A DNA stretch of 27,628 bases from Ignavibacteriota bacterium. GTDB lineage: Bacteria > Bacteroidota > Ignavibacteria > Tepidaquicellales > Tepidaquicellaceae. A program made the translations under genes and the position numbers. Under the pieces are notes generated by a model. The model was not told the origin of the DNA and did not search any database. It saw only the letters and a list, made by a program, of their open reading frames with translations. This document shows, in pieces, positions 13,635 through 22,254 of this stretch (position 1 is its first letter; every line of letters begins with the position of its first letter). The stretch lies in contig PMIW01000197.1 in assembly GCA_003158365.1 (NCBI GenBank), forward strand, positions 1-27,628, read 5' to 3'.

Positions 13635-15002
13635 ATGATAGGAAAAGTTAAGACTAAATATGTTTGCCAGAATTGCGGTTATTCGACACCTCGCTGGACC
13701 GGTAAATGCCCGGAATGCGGGAACTGGAATACATTCGTCGAGGAAATAATCGAAACCGATAAAAGGAAACTGAGTAAGACATCTTCAATCAAGTCAAAAT
13801 CTGCTGAACTGAAAAATATCTCGGAAGTAATAAATTCAAATGAGACAAGATTCAAAACAGGCATAGATGAACTCGACAGGGTGCTCGGAGGCGGAATTGT
13901 AAACGGCTCCGTGATTTTAATCGGCGGCGACCCTGGAATAGGGAAATCGACTCTGATGCTGCAAATAGCCGATAAGCTTGACGGAAAAAAGATTTTATAT
14001 GTAAGCGGAGAGGAATCTGCAACGCAGATAAAACTTCGCTGTGAAAGACTACAATATGATTTACATAACTTTTTAATCCTTTCCGAAACAGACCTTGAAA
14101 TTATTACAGCCGTTATAGAAAATGAAAGACCCGATATAGTAGTTGTTGATTCAATTCAAACTGTTTACCGTCCTGAAATAGAAAGCTCTCCGGGTACGAT
14201 AACACAATTACGTGAATCTACTTCCCTACTTATAAAAATTGCTAAGAATTATAATATTCCCACTTTTATTGTCGGACACATTACAAAAGACGGTACAATT
14301 GCAGGACCTAAAGTTCTGGAACACATGGTGGACGTGGTATTGCAGTTCGAAGGCGAGCGGACGCATTTTTACAGAATCCTGAGAAGCATGAAAAACCGAT
14401 TCGGCTCTACGAATGAAATCGGAATTTTTGAAATGACCGATATGGGCTTGAAGGAAGTACCGAACCCGAGCGAAGTTTTCCTTTCCCAGAGAAATTACGG
14501 AGCTTCGGGATGCATTATTTCAGCGGCAATAGAAGGTACACGCCCAATTCTTATCGAAGTACAGGCACTTGTTACAGCAACCAGCTACGGCATCCCGCAA
14601 AGGACTTCGATGGGCTTCGATTACAAGCGTACAAATATTCTTATTGCCGTGCTTGAAAAAAAACTCGGACTGTTTTTAAATAAATTTGATATATTTTTAA
14701 ACATTGCAGGCGGAGTAAAAATCGACGAACCGGCAATTGACCTTGCTGCTGCTGCAGCTGTATATTCTTCATACAAAGATATCCCTGTTGATTCGGAAAC
14801 AGTTATACTTGGTGAGGTCGGGCTTGCAGGAGAAATAAGAACAATCCCGGGCATAGAAAAAAGAATTAACGAAGCGTCGAAACTCGGATTCAAAAAAATT
14901 ATCGTTCCAAAGAACAATTTAAAGAATATAAATGTTAGCAAGTATAAGATTCAAATCTTGGGAGTCGAAAAAATTAAAGACGCAATATCGCTGTTAGTTT
15001 GA
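13635..15002 (+). CDS. radA: DNA repair protein RadA
   Basis: RadA (Sms) is a RecA-like, hexameric DNA motor that helps branch migration in recombination and repair. The 455-residue protein shows all family parts. A zinc finger has Cys11, Cys14, Cys25 and Cys28. The Walker A motif is GDPGIGKS (98-105). The Walker B region is DIVVVDSIQ (about 167-175). The RadA-specific KNRFG is at 253-257. A Lon-protease-like C-terminal domain follows, with FDIFLNIAGGVKIDEPAIDL and VILGEVGLAGEIR. ATG 13635 gives the standard N-terminus. It is preceded by the repeat island and followed by an AT-rich gap with 8-bp repeats. Confidence 0.97.
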   Translation: MIGKVKTKYVCQNCGYSTPRWTGKCPECGNWNTFVEEIIETDKRKLSKTSSIKSKSAELKNISEVINSNETRFKTGIDELDRVLGGGIVNGSVILIGGDPGIGKSTLMLQIADKLDGKKILYVSGEESATQIKLRCERLQYDLHNFLILSETDLEIITAVIENERPDIVVVDSIQTVYRPEIESSPGTITQLRESTSLLIKIAKNYNIPTFIVGHITKDGTIAGPKVLEHMVDVVLQFEGERTHFYRILRSMKNRFGSTNEIGIFEMTDMGLKEVPNPSEVFLSQRNYGASGCIISAAIEGTRPILIEVQALVTATSYGIPQRTSMGFDYKRTNILIAVLEKKLGLFLNKFDIFLNIAGGVKIDEPAIDLAAAAAVYSSYKDIPVDSETVILGEVGLAGEIRTIPGIEKRINEASKLGFKKIIVPKNNLKNINVSKYKIQILGVEKIKDAISLLV

Positions 15003-15114
15003 AAGTTATAGAGTTTAAAATTCAAAATTTATAAGATTTTTTTATTAAAATTTAGAACTTATAACATATATATTTATTAAACGCATAACTTTAAAACATT
15101 ATTGCTCTTTTACT

Positions 15115-15147
15115 TTATAACTTTATAACCTTATAAACTTTATAACT
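15115..15147. repeat. 8-bp tandem units, TTATAACC type, abutting the fbp start
   Basis: TTATAACT, TTATAACC, TTATAAAC and TTATAACT run up to 5 bases before the fbp ATG (15153), so the array forms the presumed leader of fbp. Decayed copies extend back to about 15003. Confidence 0.8.
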
Positions 15148-15152
15148 TAAGT

Positions 15153-16166
15153 ATGGTAAAAAAATTTACAACTCTTTACAGGCACATTATAGATGAGGAA
15201 AGAAAAATTCCCGAAGCAACAGGACAGCTTTCGGATTTATTATACGATATAGCCCTTGCATGCAAGGTAATTTCACTGGAAGTTAACAGGGCAGGACTTA
15301 TTGATATACTCGGGTTCACAGGGCAGGAGAATGTTCAGGGAGAAGCAGTGAAGAAACTTGACGTATATGCTAACGAAATTTTGACACACGTAATGAGAAT
15401 AGGCGGTCATGCCTGCGCAATATGCTCTGAAGAAGATGAAAATTTTATACCATTTGCAGACCAGTATTTTAAGCAGGATATTTTGAATAAATACATAGTT
15501 CATTTCGACCCTCTAGACGGTTCTTCCAATATAGATGCGAACATATCAATCGGAACCATATTTTCAATTTACAGAAGAGTGTCAAAAAACGGACCCGCAA
15601 CGCTTGAAGACTGCCTGCAGTCGGGACTGCGCCAGGTTGCCGCAGGATATGTTGTCTACGGTTCAAGTACAATTATGGTTTACACTGCGGGCAAAGGTGT
15701 TCACGGGTTTACACTTGACCCATCCGTCGGGGAATTTCTGCTCTCATATGAAAACATGAAAATCCCGAAGAAGTCAAAAACATATTCCATTAATGAAGGA
15801 AATTTTTCAAAATGGAATGACGGAGTTAAAAACTATATCAACTTTTTAAAAGAAAACGATAAAGAAACTTCAAGACCATATACATCAAGGTATGTCGGAT
15901 CTCTTGTTGCGGATTTTCACAGGAACTTACTCTACGGAGGAATATTTTTATATCCTGCCGATGAAAAAAATAAAAACGGAAAACTGCGCTTGATGTATGA
16001 GGCAAATCCGCTTAGTATGATAGTAGAGCAGGCAGGAGGCAGGGCAACAAACGGTATAAAAAGAATTGTCGAAATTCAGCCGACGGAATTGCACCAGAGA
16101 ACACCGCTTTTAATAGGAAGTGAAGAAGACGTACTAATTGCTGAAAAATTTCTTGAACAGAAATAA
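15153..16166 (+). CDS. fbp: Fructose-1,6-bisphosphatase, class I
   Basis: This enzyme removes the 1-phosphate of fructose 1,6-bisphosphate in gluconeogenesis. The 337-residue length fits class I. Metal and substrate residues are visible: Glu93/Glu94 in CSEEDE, and Asp119 and Asp122 in the signature HFDPLDGSSNIDANIS. Further family segments are GTIFSIYRR, YVGSLVADFHRNLLYGGIFLYP and LMYEANPLSMIVEQAGGRAT. The start at 15153 follows the 8-bp repeat array directly, and no Shine-Dalgarno is seen. The gene converges with the lipoprotein gene at 16169: only 2 bp separate the two stop codons, leaving no room for a terminator between them. Confidence 0.97.
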   Translation: MVKKFTTLYRHIIDEERKIPEATGQLSDLLYDIALACKVISLEVNRAGLIDILGFTGQENVQGEAVKKLDVYANEILTHVMRIGGHACAICSEEDENFIPFADQYFKQDILNKYIVHFDPLDGSSNIDANISIGTIFSIYRRVSKNGPATLEDCLQSGLRQVAAGYVVYGSSTIMVYTAGKGVHGFTLDPSVGEFLLSYENMKIPKKSKTYSINEGNFSKWNDGVKNYINFLKENDKETSRPYTSRYVGSLVADFHRNLLYGGIFLYPADEKNKNGKLRLMYEANPLSMIVEQAGGRATNGIKRIVEIQPTELHQRTPLLIGSEEDVLIAEKFLEQK

Positions 16167-16168
16167 AA

Positions 16169-17236
16169 TCAATTTGGTTTTTTAAGCAAAGTATTATTCC
16201 TGAAATCGGAAATGTTTTTCTGATTTATCTCAACGCTTATCTGTAAAGAATTATCATACGATTTGATTACTATGTTATCCAGTATATTTTCCGCAGCAGA
16301 AGATTTCTTTTCCTTCTTTGTGTTTGAACTTAACTTTACAAGTGCTATCATTCCGTTCATAAGCTTTCCGAATGTGTCTGCACTTCTGCTGTCAACGCAT
16401 TCAAACTGAACAATAAATTTCATATCATCTTTCATCTTGCCTGAAAGAATAAAAGAATTTATGTTCTTATACATATCGCTCAATATTTTATCTTCCGCAG
16501 TATTGACCGAATCACCTTTTACTTTTGCCGAATCAGGAATCTCAAATTTGCCCGAGGTTTCTGAAGATTTCGATTGCATAAAATTAGCTAATATTCCCCG
16601 TATAAATGCTTTTTCTGTTGTAATCATCCATATGTTTTCTTTGTAAACAATCGCATCTATTGCGCTCAGCAAATCCTTGTTTTTCATCAGGCCCGAGTTT
16701 ACTGAAGTATCCGTCACAGCTATCATTTCATCGATTCTGCTTAAATAGTTACTTGCGCATAAAGTGTAATTATCTTTGAAGAAGAAATATAAATCATTTC
16801 CTTTATACATATAAATGCTTGTGCCGTCAGGTTTAACTGTTTTTTTAAAGAGTGTATCTTTAACAATAAAATTATCGAGTTTAGCTTTATCGAAAACTCC
16901 TTTCAGCACAAGAGCATTTTCTCCAAGCCACGCATTTGAAAAATATAATTCATCTATTCCTTCTGATATTGATGCACCTGTAGCAAGTTTAAATGTTGAA
17001 AGAAGACTGCCGAAATTTCTTTCTGCATTCAATATGGAATCTGAAACATTCTCTTTCCAGAATCCTGTCGTTCTCATTGCTTTGAAATTCATGTACATAA
17101 CGAACTGGGGAGATTCCTGAAGCAGAGGAAGTGTGGCTTTTACCGACAATGGAAGCTTCTCCGGATTCGGTTTATTTGTACAAGAAAACAAAAGGAGAAA
17201 AAAGAAAATGGTAAATAAATAATAATATTTTTTCAT
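16169..17236 (-). CDS. Predicted lipoprotein, unknown function
   Basis: This 355-residue protein has a hydrophobic leader ending in LLLFSC (Cys19), a lipobox for lipid attachment. The rest is soluble with mixed alpha/beta composition; segments such as LLQESPQFVMYMNFKAMR and ENALVLKGVFDKAKLDNFIV recall a fold of two repeated halves. I do not recognise a family with certainty. ATG 17236 was chosen over an in-frame start at 17266 because it places the charged MKKYYY before the hydrophobic stretch. It is the last gene of the probable secG-to-lipoprotein unit and follows the ABC permease by 88 bp. That spacer contains two palindromes, one only 8 bases from this start codon. Confidence 0.8.
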   Translation of the reverse strand: MKKYYYLFTIFFFLLLFSCTNKPNPEKLPLSVKATLPLLQESPQFVMYMNFKAMRTTGFWKENVSDSILNAERNFGSLLSTFKLATGASISEGIDELYFSNAWLGENALVLKGVFDKAKLDNFIVKDTLFKKTVKPDGTSIYMYKGNDLYFFFKDNYTLCASNYLSRIDEMIAVTDTSVNSGLMKNKDLLSAIDAIVYKENIWMITTEKAFIRGILANFMQSKSSETSGKFEIPDSAKVKGDSVNTAEDKILSDMYKNINSFILSGKMKDDMKFIVQFECVDSRSADTFGKLMNGMIALVKLSSNTKKEKKSSAAENILDNIVIKSYDNSLQISVEINQKNISDFRNNTLLKKPN

Positions 17237-17244
17237 ACAAGTAG

Positions 17245-17270
17245 CGTTACGAAACTGGGGATTCATAACG
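17245..17270. repeat. Degenerate 26-bp palindrome next to a start codon
   Basis: CGTTACGAAAC (17245-17255), loop TGGG, GATTCATAACG (17260-17270) match in 9 of 11 arm pairs. It is the degenerate, opposite-facing copy of the palindrome at 17291-17316, and in the lipoprotein mRNA it sits 8 bases before the AUG. Confidence 0.8.
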
Positions 17271-17290
17271 AGAAAAAATTATGACTCACC

Positions 17291-17316
17291 GGTTACGAAG
17301 CCCCAGCTTCGTAACC
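17291..17316. repeat. Perfect 26-bp palindrome, CCCA loop
   Basis: GGTTACGAAGC (17291-17301), loop CCCA, GCTTCGTAACC (17306-17316) form a perfect 11-bp stem, 8 bases after the ABC permease stop. The arm layout is shared with the palindrome at 10808-10833 (NGTTMCSAAKC). Confidence 0.9.
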
Positions 17317-17324
17317 ATATTAAA

Positions 17325-18155
17325 TTAATAATCTTTTTTATTAAAATACCATATCGAAAGGGAAACCATAATCCCTATAAATAATAAAGAAGTGATTATA
17401 GGCTGAACAGAGCCAAGTGACTCCCCTTTGATTGAATTCTCGCATAAATCTGCTAGGTCCCAGGGTTTAGGTAAAATGTAATAAAAGAATTTTATTATAA
17501 ATTCGGTAACTGCGTTAAATGAAAAAAACTGCTCGCCCTTTTTTGTCACTTCATTCAGTAAATAAAATATCCATGAAAAAGGAAAGAAAAGTATCAGGTT
17601 TATAAGGATATTTAAAATAGTGTTTTTAGTCAGCAGACCTATTAATATCACAAATGAATATAATGTCAGAAATATAAACGTAAACCATACAATGGAATAT
17701 AAAAATGGTACGTGCCAGATACCTGTTTTAACAGAAACAATTATCCAGATTGTCCCAAGCAGAAATAACGAAGATAAAAAAGCAAATGCAGTGCCTGCAA
17801 GCAAATGCCCTAAAACGATTTTAGTCCTGCTGATTGGTTTTGATAACAATAAATCTATGTGACCCTTTTGCAGCATTGACGGAATAAAGGATGAAACTAT
17901 TATCAGGTAAAATGCAATCATCATGAACATCGGTATTTTTGATGTAATATTCGACTCGAAAAAAATCACTGCGCTCCTGTAATCGGCATTACCGCCCGAA
18001 GCCTCAAGAAATGTAAGCATTCCCGCCACACTATCATTTGTTGCCGCAAAAACTATGAAAAGTATAATAAGTGAGAAGAATAAAAATATCGAAAGAATTA
18101 TTTTCTTTGCCAGTGCCTCTCTTATTATTCCGGATATAAATGTAATTAATTCCAT
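17325..18155 (-). CDS. ABC transporter permease, ABC-2 type
   Basis: This 276-residue integral membrane protein has about six hydrophobic helices. An N-terminal helix with REALAKKIILSIFLFFSLII is followed by a periplasmic loop (AATNDSVAGM to about residue 75). The segment KGHIDLLLSKPISRTKIVLG, then GHLLAGTAFAF, is typical of ABC-2 permeases of the NosY/YhaP kind, where the loop meets the ATPase. The ATG at 18155 follows the ATPase TAA by 1 bp and was preferred over an in-frame TTG at 18173. Paired with the upstream ATPase it forms a complete exporter whose substrate cannot be told. A lipoprotein gene follows. Confidence 0.88.
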   Translation of the reverse strand: MELITFISGIIREALAKKIILSIFLFFSLIILFIVFAATNDSVAGMLTFLEASGGNADYRSAVIFFESNITSKIPMFMMIAFYLIIVSSFIPSMLQKGHIDLLLSKPISRTKIVLGHLLAGTAFAFLSSLFLLGTIWIIVSVKTGIWHVPFLYSIVWFTFIFLTLYSFVILIGLLTKNTILNILINLILFFPFSWIFYLLNEVTKKGEQFFSFNAVTEFIIKFFYYILPKPWDLADLCENSIKGESLGSVQPIITSLLFIGIMVSLSIWYFNKKDY

Positions 18156-18156
18156 A

Positions 18157-19080
18157 TTATAATTTATGTTCAATCAGGTTAATAAATTTACTTTCGAGCG
18201 TGATTTTTTCTTTCGAAACGCTTTGTATCATTATATTTTTTGACCTCAGAAAATCAATAATCGTATTTACTTCTTCAAGATTGTTGGCAGGAATAAGGAA
18301 ATTATTTCTGCTTTGTATAACAGCTTTATAATTGTTCATCAGGGAATTATACACTTCATCAGTTAGTCCGCTTGTTATGAATGCATAGCTGTCGGTTGAT
18401 GTGATATCCTCGACTCTTCCCTCTTTTATCAGCTTTCCTTTATTTAATATAGCGACCCTGTCGCAAATCAATTCCGTTTCACTGAGCAAATGTGAATTCA
18501 GAAATATTGTTTTACCCTGTGATTTCAGGTTCAGCAGCACATCCCTGATTTCTTTTCGTCCTATCGGGTCAACCCCGTCAGTCGGTTCATCAAGGAAAAT
18601 CAAATCAGGATTATTTATCATTGCCTGAGCAAGTCCGATTCTCTGCATCATTCCCTTTGAATATTTTCTGATTTTTACTTTTGCCCATTCTTTCATCCCT
18701 ACAATATTCAGATACTCTGCTGATTTAAGTTTTACATCCTCGCTGCTCATTCCGCTTAATTTGCCGAAATGGTGCAACACCTGCTCTCCCGTAAAATAAT
18801 TCGGAAAACTGTGATTTTCAGGAAGATACCCTATTCTTGTTTTTGTCTTGACATCATTTAAATCCTTGTCGAAAAGCTTACCGCTTCCCGATGTAGGAAA
18901 TGTAATTCCAAGCAAAACCTTTATCAGCGTTGTTTTTCCGGCACCATTAGGACCGAGAAGTCCGAATATTTCACCCTCCCCGATTTCAAAAGATACCCCG
19001 TCAAGTGCAAGAATTTTCTTTGCAGAAAAGTTTCTCGACGAATACTCTTTTTTTAAATTATCTATCGTTATTACGGACAT
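18157..19080 (-). CDS. ABC transporter ATP-binding protein
   Basis: This 307-residue protein has all the motifs of an ABC ATPase: Walker A GPNGAGKTT (43-51), Q-loop region YLPEN (85-89), signature YSKGMMQR (140-147, the SKGM form common in ABC-2 exporters), Walker B LIFLDEPT (160-167) and H-loop His197 in LNSH. About 80 residues follow the core and include a beta-rich tail that ends LIEHKL. The gene is translated just upstream of the membrane permease (1 bp apart). The HD-domain gene upstream is 18 bp away. Transport direction is inferred as export from the family; the substrate is unknown. Confidence 0.95.
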   Translation of the reverse strand: MSVITIDNLKKEYSSRNFSAKKILALDGVSFEIGEGEIFGLLGPNGAGKTTLIKVLLGITFPTSGSGKLFDKDLNDVKTKTRIGYLPENHSFPNYFTGEQVLHHFGKLSGMSSEDVKLKSAEYLNIVGMKEWAKVKIRKYSKGMMQRIGLAQAMINNPDLIFLDEPTDGVDPIGRKEIRDVLLNLKSQGKTIFLNSHLLSETELICDRVAILNKGKLIKEGRVEDITSTDSYAFITSGLTDEVYNSLMNNYKAVIQSRNNFLIPANNLEEVNTIIDFLRSKNIMIQSVSKEKITLESKFINLIEHKL

Positions 19081-19098
19081 ATATTAATATATTTTTAT

Positions 19099-19644
19099 TT
19101 ACAATCTTATATCATTATTTAATGCGTCAATTACATTCTGAATGTGGTCAGTCAGTTCCATGCCGATTTCAGAAGCGCCTTTTTTAATATCATCGCGGTT
19201 TACTGTTCTAGCAAATGCCTTATCTTTCATTTTTTTAACAACACTTTTCGGCTCAACATCATTCATTCCACCCGGTTTCATCAAACTGTATGCGACTACA
19301 AACCCCGTAATTTCATCGCAGGCAAAAAGATATTTCTTTACTATGGAATCTCGCGATTCATTTGTTCTGTCAGGGTAGGCATGGCTCAATATAATTTTAA
19401 TAAAAAAATCATCGAAACCTGCTTCTTTTAATATTGGTACAGCAGTATTCGGGTGAGTTTCAGGATACATTTCCCAGTCGAGGTCGTGGAGCAATCCCGC
19501 TGCTGCCCATAGTTCCTCGTTTTCTCCGAGTTTCTTTGCGTAATGCCGCATGCATGATTCGACAGCATAGCAATGCTTGCGGAGATTTATATTTTGGATG
19601 TACTTGTTTAAAAGTTCTTGGGATTTTTCAATTATATTATCCAT
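19099..19644 (-). CDS. HD-domain phosphohydrolase family protein
   Basis: This 181-residue protein carries the metal-binding HD pattern: His24 in LRKHC, His53-Asp54 in GLLHDLDW, His87 in ILSHAY and Asp109 in FACDEITGF. HD enzymes cleave phosphate esters or nucleotides in the cytosol; the substrate of this group is not established. The protein consists of the HD domain alone, about the length of HDIG-type single-domain members, and has no receiver or sensor part. It lies between the NYN nuclease gene (59 bp) and the ABC ATPase (18 bp) in one direction, probably co-transcribed. ATG 19644 gives a natural start (MDNIIEKSQEL) at the expected distance before the first His. Confidence 0.9.
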   Translation of the reverse strand: MDNIIEKSQELLNKYIQNINLRKHCYAVESCMRHYAKKLGENEELWAAAGLLHDLDWEMYPETHPNTAVPILKEAGFDDFFIKIILSHAYPDRTNESRDSIVKKYLFACDEITGFVVAYSLMKPGGMNDVEPKSVVKKMKDKAFARTVNRDDIKKGASEIGMELTDHIQNVIDALNNDIRL

Positions 19645-19703
19645 ATTATTTTTTTAAATTAAACTCAAGTACCTGAAAATACAAAAATGAATTTAATTTG
19701 AAA

Positions 19704-20168
19704 TTAAGTAAAATACTTTTTAAATTCCTCTAATTCTTTTTTGCTTATCCTATCTGGCTTTTCACCTTCTTTATAAAGCAACTGGTTTATGTTTTTACCT
19801 TTTGTCGTAAACGGATTCAGTTCTTTCCAGAAATCTTCCGATTTTTTCACTTCACATCCGCAAATCTTTGCCAGTCGTTGAATCTCCGCATCCGAAGACA
19901 CGATTGTCAGAGAGTTTTTTTTGTAATTATCCTCAATATATTTTTTGATAACCTCATCGGCTGTTTTCTTACCCGAATATTCTACATTATTTCTTTTAAT
20001 ATTTCCAAACCCGTCAAACACAAAAATCAGTTTAAAATTTTTGTTTACCTTTGATTTTACGGATTCTATCAGAGTTAGTTGTGCAGATTCGGCACTCTCT
20101 GAAAATAATCTTTTTATTTCGGATATTTTATGAATTAAGTTATTTGAATCTATTATAATAGTTTTCAA
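19704..20168 (-). CDS. NYN/YacP-like ribonuclease-fold protein
   Basis: This 154-residue protein starts with the PIN-like strand IIIDSNNLIH (Asp7, Asn10). Other acidic positions expected for the metal site are Asp52 in VFDGFG, Asp71 in TADEVIKKYI and Asp93 in VSSDAEIQRLA. This arrangement is that of the YacP/NYN group (Rae1 in Bacillus cleaves mRNA in the ribosome). The target in this organism is unknown. It follows asnS by 38 bp, which fits a link with translation, though this is only context. Confidence 0.85.
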   Translation of the reverse strand: MKTIIIDSNNLIHKISEIKRLFSESAESAQLTLIESVKSKVNKNFKLIFVFDGFGNIKRNNVEYSGKKTADEVIKKYIEDNYKKNSLTIVSSDAEIQRLAKICGCEVKKSEDFWKELNPFTTKGKNINQLLYKEGEKPDRISKKELEEFKKYFT

Positions 20169-20206
20169 AATTTACTGTTAAATTTAAACTTTCAACTTTA
20201 GAACTT

Positions 20207-21541
20207 TTACGGTCTTATTCGGTTCGGACGTCTAACATACGGAATTGCTTCTCTTATATGTTCGAGATTGCAAATCCAGCTCACGAGTCTTTCTATTCCG
20301 AGCCCGAATCCTGAATGCGGAACACTTCCGAACTTTCTTAAATCAAGATACCACTGAAATTCTTCAAGAGGTAAGTCGTGCTCTTTAATTCTTTCAAGAA
20401 GAAAATCGTAATTGTCTTCTCTTTGCGAACCGCCGATAATTTCACCGAATCCTTCCGGAGCAAGCACATCTACACCAAGTGCTATATCCCGGTTTTCAGG
20501 GTCACGCTTCATATAAAATGCTTTCGCCTGCACAGGCCAGCGATGAACCATTACAGGTTTATCAAAATCTTCTACAATTGCTTCTTCGTGCGGAGCGCCG
20601 AAATCCTCACCCCACGGAAACGGGCGGATTTGCTCTTCCCCTTCAGATGTTTTCTTAATCAAAGCAATGTCTTTTTTTCTTAATATTTCTATAGCTTCAT
20701 CATAAGTTATTCTCGGAAAAGGTTTCTTTACCTTTTCGAGTTTTGATATATCCCTCTGCAATATCCCCAAATCACCTGCTTTATTTTTAATAACCCTTTG
20801 AACAACATATTCGAGAAAGTCTTCAATCAAATCCATATTATCATTCAAATCATAATAAGCCATCTCAGGTTCCATCATCCAGAATTCCGTGATATGCCTG
20901 CGTGTCATTGAATTTTCAGCCCTGAAAGTCGGTCCGAGTGTATATACTTTACCCAGTGCCATAGCACCGGACTCGGCATAAAGCTGTCCTGATTGAGACA
21001 AATATGCTTTTCCCAAATCAAAATAATCTGTCGAAAATAATGTCGATGTACCTTCGCATGCATTTGGCGTGAAAATAGGTGTATCAAATAATATAAAACC
21101 GTTATTATACATATATTCGCGGACTGATTGAATAATCTCGTTTCGTATTCTGAGTATTGCGGCCTGACGTGTTGAGCGAATCCACAAGTGCCTGTTGTCA
21201 CCCAAAAATTCTATTCCGTGTTCTTTGGGAGTAATGGGAAACGGTTCCGAAATCTGAACTATTTCCAATTCTTTTATCTGAAGTTCAAATACATTTTCTT
21301 TTTTCGGATGTTGGGACACAGTTCCTGTTACTATAACGGAAGATTCCTGAGTAAGCTTTGAAAAATCTTCCCATACTTTTTCCGATACTTCTTTTTTGGA
21401 AACCACTCCCTGAATTATACCCGTTCCGTCCCGTAACTCCGGAAACATAAGCTTTCCCGATGAACGAATATTATAAAGCCAGCCTTTTATCGTTATTTCC
21501 TGACCAACGTACTGTGAAATTTTATCTATATAGACCCACAT
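20207..21541 (-). CDS. asnS: Asparaginyl-tRNA synthetase
   Basis: The enzyme charges tRNA-Asn with asparagine. The 444-residue protein starts with an OB-fold anticodon-binding domain (MWVYIDKISQYVGQEITIKG). The class II core follows, with motif 2 FRAENSMTRRHITEFWMMEP and motif 3 GFGLGIERLVSWICNLEHIR. The pattern GGSQREDNYDFL and YLDLRKFGSVPHSG marks AsnRS rather than AspRS. The whole sequence is close in layout to the Thermus type (MRVFIDEI..., ending in REAIP...RP). The gene lies 45 bp downstream of the DUF5683 gene and probably belongs to the secG transcription unit. Heptamer repeats lie just before its start. Confidence 0.95.
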   Translation of the reverse strand: MWVYIDKISQYVGQEITIKGWLYNIRSSGKLMFPELRDGTGIIQGVVSKKEVSEKVWEDFSKLTQESSVIVTGTVSQHPKKENVFELQIKELEIVQISEPFPITPKEHGIEFLGDNRHLWIRSTRQAAILRIRNEIIQSVREYMYNNGFILFDTPIFTPNACEGTSTLFSTDYFDLGKAYLSQSGQLYAESGAMALGKVYTLGPTFRAENSMTRRHITEFWMMEPEMAYYDLNDNMDLIEDFLEYVVQRVIKNKAGDLGILQRDISKLEKVKKPFPRITYDEAIEILRKKDIALIKKTSEGEEQIRPFPWGEDFGAPHEEAIVEDFDKPVMVHRWPVQAKAFYMKRDPENRDIALGVDVLAPEGFGEIIGGSQREDNYDFLLERIKEHDLPLEEFQWYLDLRKFGSVPHSGFGLGIERLVSWICNLEHIREAIPYVRRPNRIRP

Positions 21542-21547
21542 AATAAA

Positions 21548-21575
21548 TAGTAATTAATAATTAGTAATTAGTAAA
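21548..21575. repeat. Four 7-bp units, TAGTAAT type
   Basis: TAGTAAT, TAATAAT, TAGTAAT and TAGTAAA fill most of the 45-bp spacer between the DUF5683 gene and asnS. Because both genes seem to be in one transcript, the repeat is carried in the mRNA. Confidence 0.85.
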
Positions 21576-21586
21576 ATCTTTTTAAT

Positions 21587-22249
21587 TTAAAAGTTTATAT
21601 TAAAACTTGCTAATTTGCCTCTTTGGAACAAACCTATTTTAACTTTATTATCTACATTGAAATCGTATAAGTGTGCATCTACATAGGCATCTGCCAGATT
21701 TACGAGATAAAACATAGCAAAATATAATAGGTTCTGGTCACGCAAATCTCTGTAAGATTCCCTTAATCTCTTATATCTGTCATCTCCATTTAGATTACCA
21801 TTAGTCTGTGAATTTGCATACAGGTCCCTGTAATCCAGAAATTTGCTGTTATTATAAAAGAATAAAAAACCAAGCGACCCCCCGATAGCTGCTATTATAG
21901 GCAGTTTCCAGTAAGACTCGTTATATAATTGTCCGAGTCCCGGTAATATAGCTGAAAGTACAACTGCCTTCCAGGGAGACTTAGTCATCACAAATTTCAC
22001 ATTCTTTTTCTTCAAAGAATCGCTTGCGGTTTTCTTTATAACAGTATCCTTAAAGAACGGTGAGTCACTTTTAACCGTCGAATCCAGTTTCAGAAAATTT
22101 GTATCAAATTTTTGCAAAAGGGATTGCGATTTCGCTTCACCCGTAAATAATGTATTAAAAATTAAACAAGTTAAAAGCAAAATAAAAAAAGCATCCCGTT
22201 TTAACAAGATGCTCGATTTTAGTTCGATAAACTTTTTCGGGAATTTCAA
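21587..22249 (-). CDS. DUF5683 membrane protein
   Basis: This 220-residue protein has an N-terminal hydrophobic segment (about 19-36), a polar spacer and then the family core: KSPWKAVVLSAILPGLGQLY followed by NESYWKLPIIAAIGGSLGFL, two membrane helices, and YFAMFYLVNLADAYVDAHLY. DUF5683 proteins are restricted mainly to Bacteroidota and relatives and have no settled function; some are near chromosome partition or envelope genes. Here it follows secG by 5 bp and is surely co-transcribed with it. ATG 22249 is the chosen start; a second methionine is not available before the hydrophobic part. Confidence 0.88.
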   Translation of the reverse strand: MKFPKKFIELKSSILLKRDAFFILLLTCLIFNTLFTGEAKSQSLLQKFDTNFLKLDSTVKSDSPFFKDTVIKKTASDSLKKKNVKFVMTKSPWKAVVLSAILPGLGQLYNESYWKLPIIAAIGGSLGFLFFYNNSKFLDYRDLYANSQTNGNLNGDDRYKRLRESYRDLRDQNLLYFAMFYLVNLADAYVDAHLYDFNVDNKVKIGLFQRGKLASFNINF

Positions 22250-22254
22250 TTTAG

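Noticed and set aside
20207..21541. Aspartyl-tRNA synthetase
   Set aside because: The N-terminal and C-terminal patterns match the Thermus-type asparaginyl enzyme, not bacterial AspRS, which is longer with a GAD insertion.
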